NCBI GenBank assembly: GCA_046155505.1
Contig: JBJXFK010000096.1
Span: forward strand, 1-19,629
DNA: 19,629 nt
Direction: 5' to 3'
DNA from: JBJXFK01 sp046155505
GTDB taxonomy: Bacteria; Planctomycetota; Phycisphaerae; UBA1845; Fen-1342
The notes under the pieces were generated by a model that saw only the letters and a list, made by a program, of their open reading frames with translations, did not search any database and was not told the origin of the DNA. Shown one piece after another: positions 1 through 5,194 of the stretch (position 1 is its first letter; each line of letters starts with the position of its first letter). The position numbers were made by a program, and so were the translations under genes.

Positions 1-63
1 GCGCGTCTTTGTCTTCCCCTCCGTGCCTCCGTGCCTCCGTGCCTTCGTGCCTCTCTTCCGCCT
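1..63 (+). repeat. In-frame palindromic element, insert 1 (right half only)
   Basis: The window begins inside the core GCGCGTCTTTGTCTTC (1-16), followed by TCCGTGCC/TTCGTGCC units and the end motif CTCTCTTCC. The left array lies outside the window. It is read in the dnaE2 frame as a PCLRASVPS-type peptide, and polymerase sequence resumes shortly after it, within the PHP domain. Confidence 0.8.
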
Positions 64-3000
64 TTCCACGGCGGCTCCTCCTCGCCGCCCCGCTCACCTA
101 CGACCTGCCTGACGACGTGCGGCTGGCACAACTCGACGCGCTGTCGCGCGAACTGGGCATTCCGCTGATCGCGACCAACCATGTGCATTACCACATCCCC
201 GAGCGGCGGCAGTTGCAGGATGTGCTGACCTGCATTCGCGAGAAGTGCACACTCGCCGAGGCCGGGTCGCGGCTGCACGCCAACGCCGAGCGGCACCTGC
301 GGCCGTTGGATGAGATCGAGCGGCGATATCACGGATACGAACAGTTGCTCGACCGCACGATCGAAATCGCCGAGCAATGCATGTTTTCGCTGGACGAGCT
401 GCGATACGAGTACCCGAGCGAGTTGGTGCCGCCGCGCCGTACGGCGATGGATTATTTGGAGGAGTTGACGTGGAGGGGGGCGGAAGAAAGGCACGAAGGC
501 ACAGAGGTACGAAGACACGAAGGGCGAGAGGGGAGCGCGTCTTTGTCTTCGCCTCCGTGCCTCCGTGCCTTCGTGCCTTCGTGCCTTGATTCCCCTTCGT
601 GCCTTGATTCAGCAAAGGAGACAATCGATGGCGATTCAGACGTTCCGCGACTTGATTGCGTGGCAAAAAGCCAAAGACCTGGCGAAGCAAATCTATGCGG
701 CGTCTGCAACGATGCCGGACACCGAGAGATTCGGCCTCATCGCTCAAATGCGGCGAGCGGCGGTCTCGGTCGCTGCGAACATTGCGGAAGGCTATGGCCG
801 CCAGAGCTTGCCGGACTACATCCGCTTCCTGCGAATATCGAGGGGTTCGCTCATGGAGTTGCAGACCCACATGATCATCGCAGAGGAACTCAGACTGCTT
901 CGCATTCCGGTCGCGCTCAGCAAGCTCAGTGCGGAGACAGATCGGGTATTGCAAGCACTGATTCGCAGCTTGGAGAAGCACAACAAATAGAAAGGCACGA
1001 AGGCACGAAGGCACGAAGGCACGAAGGGGAGGAAGAAAGGCACGAAGGCACGAAGGCACAAAGGCACGAAGGGGCAGAGAGGAGCGCGTCTTTGTCTTCG
1101 CCTCCGTGCCTTTGTGCCTTCGTGCCTCCGTGCCTTGATTCCCCTTCGTGCCTTGACTCACCGCTGCACACGCAATCGATCCCAAAGAAAACGCGCGACC
1201 TCCTACAAGCCGAGCTCACCCTCATCCGCGAACTGCGTTTCGAGCACTATTTCCTGACCGTCTGGGATATCGTGCGATTCGCCCGTTCGCGCGGCATTCT
1301 CTGTCAGGGCCGCGGGTCGGCGGCGAATTCGGCCGTGTGCTACTACCTCGGCATCACCGCGGTCGATCCGACCAAGCACGACCTGCTCTTCGAACGCTTC
1401 ATCAGCAAGGAACGCAACGAGCCGCCGGATATTGATGTCGACTTTGAGCACGAACGCCGCGAAGAGGTGTTTCAGTACATCTACAACAAGTATGGTCGCG
1501 AGCGAGCGGCGATCACCGCCGAAGTGATCAGCTATCGCCCGCGCTCGGCGATCCGCGACGTGGGCAAGGCGCTCGGCTTTTCGCTCGATCGCATCGATGT
1601 GCTGGCCAAGAGTGTGGACTGGTATGACAAGTGGCGGGGGGAGGAAGAAAGGCACGAAGGCACGGAGGCACGAAGGCACGAAGGGGGAGAAAAGAGGCAC
1701 GAAGGCACGAAGGCGCTAAGGCACGAAGGGGGAGAGGGGCATGTGTCTTTGTCTTCCCCTACGTGCCTTCGTGCCTTCGTGCCTCCGTGCCTCTCTTCGC
1801 CTGCTCAAACAAGGTCGCTGCGCACAAGCGGCTTCGATCCGCAGGAGCAGAAAGTCGCCGACCTCGTGCGGCTCGTGCGGCAACTGCTCGGCTTTCCGCG
1901 ACATCTGTCGCAGCACGTCGGCGGGTTTGTTATCACCGAGACGCCGCTGTGCGAGATTGTGCCGCTCGAAAACGGCGCGATGCCCGATCGCACGTTTATC
2001 GAGTGGGACAAAGACGACATCGACGCACTCGGCATTTTGAAGGTGGACTGCCTCGCGCTGGGCATGCTGACGGCGATTAGTAAGTGTCTCAAATTGCTGA
2101 ACGGTAGGCACGGAGGCACGGAGGCACGGAGGCACGAAGCGAAAGCGGGGGGCGCGTATTTGTCTTCGCCTTCGTGCCTTCGTGCCTGCGTGCCTTCGTG
2201 CCTTGATTCCATCGTGCCTTCGTCGCTGCGAGAAATCCCTGCCGACGATGAAGCCGTCTACGACATGATCTGCCGCGCCGACACCATCGGCGTGTTCCAG
2301 ATCGAGAGCCGGGCGCAAATGTCCATGCTCCCACGCCTCCGTCCGCGCACGTTTTATGACCTGGTGATCGAGGTCGCCATCGTCCGCCCCGGGCCGATTC
2401 AGGGCGGCATGGTGCATCCCTATCTGCGCCGCCGCAGCGGACGCGAAAAGGTCACCTATCCCAGCGACGCCGTTCGCCGCGTGCTCGAAAAGACGATGGG
2501 CGTGCCGATTTTTCAGGAGCAGGCGATGCGGCTCGCGGTCGTCGCGGCGGGCTTCACGCCCGGCGAGGCCGATCAGTTGCGCCGCGCGATGGCGGCCTGG
2601 CGGCGTGGCGGGCAGATCGAAAAGTTCCAGCGCAAACTGATCGACGGCATGCTCGCCAACGGCTACTCACACGAATTCGCCGAGCAGCTTTATCGCCAGA
2701 TTCAGGGTTTTGGCGAATACGGCTTCCCCGAAAGCCACGCCGCCAGTTTCGCACTCCTCGTCTGGGCGTCGTGCTGGCTGAAGCATCACCACCCCGCCGC
2801 CTTCTGCGCCGCGATGCTCAATTCACAGCCGCTGGGGTTCTATACGCCGGGCCAACTCATCCGCGACGCGATCGCGCATGGCGTGGAGATTCGCCCGATT
2901 GATGTGATGCACAGTGATTGGGATTGCACGTTGGACGAGAGGCACGAAGGCACGGAGGCACGGAGGCACCAAGGCGAAGAAGAAAGGCACGAAGGCACGG

Positions 3001-3860
3001 AGGCACAAAGGCACGGAGGAGAAGAGAAAGGGCAAGAAGGGGAACGCTGCGATGAAATGCTGTCGGCACACACCTCACCGGCGGTTCGATTGGGAATGCG
3101 GTTGATTCGCGGATTGCGGAAGGAGGACGTTGAGACGCTCGTGCAATTTCGAGAGTCAAGACATGAAGCAGAAAGGCACGGAGGCGAAGACAAAGATGCG
3201 CCCCCCTCTGCCCCTTCGTGCCTTCGTGCCTGCGTGCCTTCGTGCCTCTCTTCCGACACTTTGCTGCGCGTTGCAGCCGCTGATGCCTTCCGCTCGCTCG
3301 GCCTCAATCGCCGCGAAGCCCTCTGGCAAATCCTCGCCCTCGATCGCGATGCCGCAAGGCGACAAGTCAGTCCCGGCGACACGCCATCTCTATTCGCCGG
3401 CATGCAACCCGAGGAGCAACCTCCGCCGCTGCCGTCCATCAGCGACGCCGAGACCGTCAAGCAGGACTACGACATGACCGGCTTCTCGCTGCACGCGCAC
3501 CCGATGGGCCTGATCCGCGACGAACTCACGAAGCTCGGCGTCGTGTCGAATGCATCGCTGAAGTCCGCCCGCCCGCGACGCCGCGTGAGCATCGCCGGCC
3601 TCGTCACCGTGCGCCAACGCCCCGGCACCGCGAAAGGTGTGGTATTCATGACGCTCGAAGACGAAACCGGCATGGCCAATCTGATCTTCCGCCCGCAGGT
3701 CTACGAACGCGAGCGCACCATCGCCCGCGGTCGGGCGGCGTTCATCGCCGAAGGCACGATCGAACGGCAGGGCGAAGTGGTGCACCTGATGGTGACGCGC
3801 GTCTACGACCTGACCGAACGGCTCGGCACGCTGCGGCATGTGACGAGGAATTTTCACTAA
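1..3860 (+). CDS. dnaE2: Error-prone DNA polymerase III alpha subunit (DnaE2/ImuC), 5'-truncated by the window, with in-frame insertions
   Basis: C-family replicative-type polymerase used for translesion, SOS-linked synthesis, usually with ImuA and ImuB. About 170 N-terminal residues lie outside the window. Visible blocks in order are the end of the PHP domain (IATNHVHYHIPERR; DVLTCIREKCTLAEAG), the palm (ILCQGRGSAANSAVCYYLGI; PPDIDVDFEHERREE), GFPRHLSQHVGGFV, KVDCLALGML, VAIVRPGPIQGGMVHPYLRR, GFGEYGFPESHAASFALLVW and a C-terminal OB-fold. The three catalytic aspartates are present (codons at 1434, 1440 and 2046). These motifs match DnaE2 better than the replicative DnaE. The frame contains six blocks of low-complexity peptide (types RHEGTKAR and PCLRAFVPS) encoded by palindromic repeats; removing them brings the protein back to a normal DnaE2 size. 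No stop or frameshift interrupts it. TAA stop at 3858. Imu partners, if present, would lie to the left. Confidence 0.93.
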   Translation, partial: ASLSSPPCLRASVPSCLSSAFPRRLLLAAPLTYDLPDDVRLAQLDALSRELGIPLIATNHVHYHIPERRQLQDVLTCIREKCTLAEAGSRLHANAERHLRPLDEIERRYHGYEQLLDRTIEIAEQCMFSLDELRYEYPSELVPPRRTAMDYLEELTWRGAEERHEGTEVRRHEGREGSASLSSPPCLRAFVPSCLDSPSCLDSAKETIDGDSDVPRLDCVAKSQRPGEANLCGVCNDAGHREIRPHRSNAASGGLGRCEHCGRLWPPELAGLHPLPANIEGFAHGVADPHDHRRGTQTASHSGRAQQAQCGDRSGIASTDSQLGEAQQIERHEGTKARRHEGEEERHEGTKAQRHEGAERSASLSSPPCLCAFVPPCLDSPSCLDSPLHTQSIPKKTRDLLQAELTLIRELRFEHYFLTVWDIVRFARSRGILCQGRGSAANSAVCYYLGITAVDPTKHDLLFERFISKERNEPPDIDVDFEHERREEVFQYIYNKYGRERAAITAEVISYRPRSAIRDVGKALGFSLDRIDVLAKSVDWYDKWRGEEERHEGTEARRHEGGEKRHEGTKALRHEGGEGHVSLSSPTCLRAFVPPCLSSPAQTRSLRTSGFDPQEQKVADLVRLVRQLLGFPRHLSQHVGGFVITETPLCEIVPLENGAMPDRTFIEWDKDDIDALGILKVDCLALGMLTAISKCLKLLNGRHGGTEARRHEAKAGGAYLSSPSCLRACVPSCLDSIVPSSLREIPADDEAVYDMICRADTIGVFQIESRAQMSMLPRLRPRTFYDLVIEVAIVRPGPIQGGMVHPYLRRRSGREKVTYPSDAVRRVLEKTMGVPIFQEQAMRLAVVAAGFTPGEADQLRRAMAAWRRGGQIEKFQRKLIDGMLANGYSHEFAEQLYRQIQGFGEYGFPESHAASFALLVWASCWLKHHHPAAFCAAMLNSQPLGFYTPGQLIRDAIAHGVEIRPIDVMHSDWDCTLDERHEGTEARRHQGEEERHEGTEAQRHGGEEKGQEGERCDEMLSAHTSPAVRLGMRLIRGLRKEDVETLVQFRESRHEAERHGGEDKDAPPSAPSCLRACVPSCLSSDTLLRVAAADAFRSLGLNRREALWQILALDRDAARRQVSPGDTPSLFAGMQPEEQPPPLPSISDAETVKQDYDMTGFSLHAHPMGLIRDELTKLGVVSNASLKSARPRRRVSIAGLVTVRQRPGTAKGVVFMTLEDETGMANLIFRPQVYERERTIARGRAAFIAEGTIERQGEVVHLMVTRVYDLTERLGTLRHVTRNFH
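489..610 (+). repeat. In-frame palindromic element, insert 2 copy A (left of the nested gene)
   Basis: Left array of GGCACGAA-type units (489-524, several degenerate), core GCGCGTCTTTGTCTTC at 535-550, then a right array of TCCGTGCC/TTCGTGCC units ending in CCTTGATTC. The arms are reverse complements and can form a long hairpin. The element falls just after the LEELTW block of DnaE2, at a linker where family members vary in length. It ends immediately before the ribosome binding site of the nested gene. Confidence 0.85.
628..990 (+). CDS. Four-helix-bundle protein of the 23S rRNA intervening-sequence (IVP) family, nested inside dnaE2
   Basis: 120-residue protein recognised by the family pattern: FRDLIAWQKAKDLAKQIY at residues 6-23, RRAAVSVAANIAEGYGR at 42-58, LRISRGSLMELQTH at 68-81, with helices throughout. 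Relatives are encoded in insertions within 23S rRNA of Leptospira and others, and the fold is shared with Avd of diversity-generating retroelements; the biochemical role of IVPs is not settled. The start is well supported: ATG at 628 follows AAAGGAG (614-620) by seven bases. The gene lies wholly within the dnaE2 coding region but in a different forward frame, and the dnaE2 frame stays open through all of it. Copies of the GGCACGAA hairpin element lie on both sides in the same orientation (489-610 and 991-1160), so the gene looks like the cargo of a composite insertion. TAG stop at 988. Confidence 0.9.
   Translation: MAIQTFRDLIAWQKAKDLAKQIYAASATMPDTERFGLIAQMRRAAVSVAANIAEGYGRQSLPDYIRFLRISRGSLMELQTHMIIAEELRLLRIPVALSKLSAETDRVLQALIRSLEKHNK
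991..1160 (+). repeat. In-frame palindromic element, insert 2 copy B (right of the nested gene)
   Basis: It starts directly after the TAG of the nested gene. Two blocks of GGCACGAA units (991-1026 and 1037-1070) are separated by a GGAAGAAAGG motif that also starts other copies. The core is at 1084-1099, and the right array ends in CCTTGATTCCCCTTCGTGCC, as in copy A. Same orientation as copy A, so the nested gene is bracketed by direct copies of a palindromic element. Polymerase sequence resumes at IPKKTRDLLQAEL. Confidence 0.87.
1641..1800 (+). repeat. In-frame palindromic element, insert 3
   Basis: It begins with GAGGAAGAAAGGCACG and has two blocks of GGCACGAA/GGCACGGA units, a diverged core at 1741-1756 (TGTCTTTGTCTTC kept), then TTCGTGCC/TCCGTGCC units and the end CTCTCTTCG. 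The start and end are near-perfect inverted repeats. It sits between KSVDWYD and GFPRHLSQHVGGFV of DnaE2. One unit has drifted to contain TAA (1717-1719), but that triplet is out of the polymerase frame. Confidence 0.86.
2106..2223 (+). repeat. In-frame palindromic element, insert 4
   Basis: Left array of GGCACGGA units, core GCGCGTATTTGTCTTC at 2152-2167 with one change from the consensus, right array of TTCGTGCC units with the CCTTGATTCC end type. It lies between the MLTAISKCLKLL and IPADDEAVYDM segments of DnaE2, a region where related polymerases also differ in length. Confidence 0.85.
2938..3042 (+). repeat. In-frame palindromic element, insert 5 (one arm only)
   Basis: Two blocks of GGCACGAA/GGCACGGA units separated by GGCGAAGAAGAAAGG. 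No TTCGTGCC arm and no recognisable core follow; instead the sequence grades into purine-rich DNA (GGAGAAGAGAAAGGGC). It may be a truncated copy. It sits after SDWDCTLD and before VRLGMRLIRGL of DnaE2, at a normally variable linker. Confidence 0.75.
3165..3254 (-). repeat. In-frame palindromic element, insert 6 (opposite orientation)
   Basis: The core appears as its reverse complement (GAAGACAAAGATGCGC at 3186-3201), so this copy is inverted relative to the others. Read on the minus strand, the core region and its flanks match copy B with few differences over almost 50 bases. Outer arms are GGCACGGA on the left and several TTCGTGCC units on the right, ending in CTCTCTTCC. It is still open in the dnaE2 frame. 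Confidence 0.84.
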
Positions 3861-3872
3861 GAAAGGGCGCGA

Positions 3873-3978
3873 GGGGTCAAGGGGTCAAGGGGTCAAGGGT
3901 TGACAGGAAGACCCGCGGGCACTGCTTCCCTTGACCCCTCGACCCCTCGACCCCTCGAACCCTTGAACCCTTGACCCC
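3873..3978. repeat. Inverted arrays of the 8-mer GGGGTCAA just after the dnaE2 stop
   Basis: Three GGGGTCAA units (3873-3896, continuing as GGGTTGAC to 3904) face an inverted array of CCCCTTGA/CCCCTCGA variants (3928-3978). The array starts 12 bases after the dnaE2 stop codon. The arms could form a long stem in dnaE2 transcripts, so it might stop or stabilise them, but there is no clear U-run as in a standard terminator. Confidence 0.8.
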
Positions 3979-3998
3979 TTTATACTCCGGCCGGGCGC

Positions 3999-4031
3999 CA
4001 TGCCGACGAGCGGTACTCCGCAGTCGGCATG
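3999..4031. repeat. Nested hairpin, stem CATGCCGAC/GTCGGCATG
   Basis: Nine-base perfect inverted repeat (3999-4007 and 4023-4031) around a 15-base loop that itself contains GCGG-TACT-CCGC, giving a stem, an internal loop and a second stem. It resembles an interspersed palindromic repeat rather than a gene part. Confidence 0.6.
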
Positions 4032-4273
4032 TCTCATTCAGACCGCCATCCCCTCACCAAAACCGCTCAAATCCGCCCACCACCGTTCACCTCTCGCACG
4101 CGCACCATTTCCCCCTTGCCTTGCCCCATTCCCCATGCAAATACTTCCCCCGAGTACTCACCGCGCGAGTCGACACGCGCGGCCGCGCTCGCCGCCCGAT
4201 CATCGGCGAAGCGCACCCCAGCACCGGCACCGTGCCGTTGCAACATGAACCAAGCCGTGTCGGTCGCTCGTCT

Positions 4274-4306
4274 GCACTGAGCACTGAGCACTGAACACTG
4301 AGCACT
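4274..4306 (+). repeat. Heptamer tandem array (GCACTGA)
   Basis: Nearly five head-to-tail copies of GCACTGA, one with a G-to-A change. No gene overlaps it. Confidence 0.8.
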
Positions 4307-4358
4307 CTTCGGAGGTGTCTGGACAAAACAACACAGTGCGTGACCGGCGATCGCTCTT

Positions 4359-4465
4359 GTGGGACAGGTTTCCCAACCCGTTTCTGTGGGACAGGTTTCC
4401 AACCCGTTCTGTGGGACGGGTTTTCCAACCCGTCTCTGTATCACGGGTTTTCCAACCCGTGATAC
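4359..4465. repeat. Four tandem copies of a GGGACGGGTTTCCAACCCGT-type palindrome
   Basis: Copies at 4359-4385, 4386-4410, 4411-4437 and 4438-4465, each with GGTT and AACC arms around a 3-5-base loop. The fourth has both outer arms changed together (GTATCACGGGTT pairing with AACCCGTGATAC), keeping a perfect 12-bp stem. The same family recurs at 18986-19072. Confidence 0.82.
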
Positions 4466-4978
4466 AAGCAGGAAGCACTCGCACGAGGCCACCCCAACCC
4501 GCGCTGCTCGATTCGACTCACCAGCCTCGCCGGCCGGCGTCGAAACCCGAACAGCGCAGGTCTCCGAGGCCCTCAACGGCACCGTTGCGTTCTCGCGCCA
4601 AAGCGACACCGCAGCGCATTTTGCACACACCAAGAACACCGCGCGCAATCGCGGCGTTCAATTTGGCGTAGCGCCGGATCCGCCGCCTCGGTCCCGGTCG
4701 CGAATCAAGCCCGAGGCTGCGCCGCCGAATTCGTGCCGCGCGTTCTCTGTCGCCGACGACCCAAAACCGTCGGCGTCCTGGGCAACGGTTAATCCCGTGT
4801 CCGGAGAATGTGCCCGCAGATAGCCCAGGCCCGGCAAGGCCTGAGCACAAGACCTCCGCTCGCGGTCGCTCGGCAGCAAAGACTCCAAAACGAGCCGCAC
4901 TGTGTTGTGAATCCGCGCAAGCGGGTTCGGCAGCGCGTTCGTGCGTTCGGCTTCACCGCCGCGCGCCCGCGCGCGCCG
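4466..4978. other. Gene-free stretch, no convincing coding sequence
   Basis: Open frames exist on both strands, but none has family similarity that I recognise, a good ribosome binding site or a plausible composition; they read as low-complexity Arg/Pro/Ala. The segment lies between the tandem palindromes and the tRNA-like 3' end. A structured RNA cannot be excluded, but I could not build one. Confidence 0.5.
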
Positions 4979-5003
4979 GCGGGTTCGATCCCCGCCACCT
5001 CCA
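4979..5003 (+). other. Orphan tRNA/tmRNA-like 3' end (T-arm plus acceptor strand)
   Basis: A perfect T-arm, GCGGG (4979-4983), loop TTCGATC, CCCGC (4991-4995), is followed directly by a seven-base acceptor-like strand CACCTCC and an A. This is the form of a tRNA or tmRNA 3' end lacking an encoded CCA. I found no matching D-arm, anticodon arm or adjacent GGAGGTG strand. The nearest GGAGGTG on this strand is at 4312-4318, too far for a tRNA and long for a usual tmRNA, and the conserved tmRNA 5' block is not visible there. It could be the 3' part of an unusual tmRNA, an attachment-site remnant, or chance. Confidence 0.4.
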
Positions 5004-5042
5004 TAGCCCCACTGCGCGCCGACAAATTTGCCGCCTTGTGGA

Positions 5043-5060
5043 GCAGCCGCCCTCGGCTGC
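5043..5060. repeat. Small hairpin GCAGCCG-CCCT-CGGCTGC
   Basis: Seven-base perfect stem with a four-base loop, lying between the tRNA-like end and the glycosidase-like gene. Its geometry matches the other short hairpins in this window. Confidence 0.5.
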
Positions 5061-5194
5061 GATTTCCTCGTAGCGCTCGCGCCCCGCGCCCCCGCGCCCC
5101 GCGCCCTCCAACCAACCCTCCCCGCTTCCGTAATCCACCCAAACCGCGTACCGTACGCGCGAGATCCAAGCCAATTCAGATGCAGGAGCTCGTC

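Noticed and set aside
94..1185. Long open frame on the minus strand opposite dnaE2 and the nested gene
   Set aside because: Its openness comes from the stop-free repeat arrays; it has no family similarity, and the opposite strand carries clear DnaE2 and IVP sequence.
1..3255. Inteins or group I/II introns as the cause of the dnaE2 interruptions
   Set aside because: The inserts lack intein splice motifs, homing endonuclease sequence, intron-encoded reverse transcriptase and catalytic RNA signatures; they are short repeats with hairpins.
4359..4823. Possible small protein gene in the gap after dnaE2
   Set aside because: It begins inside the tandem palindromes, has no ribosome binding site and no family resemblance.
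4312..5003. Complete one-piece tmRNA gene
   Set aside because: The ends are complementary, but the TTCGACRGGG-type 5' block and a convincing tag ending in Ala-Ala are missing, and the length is well above normal; kept only as an orphan 3' end.
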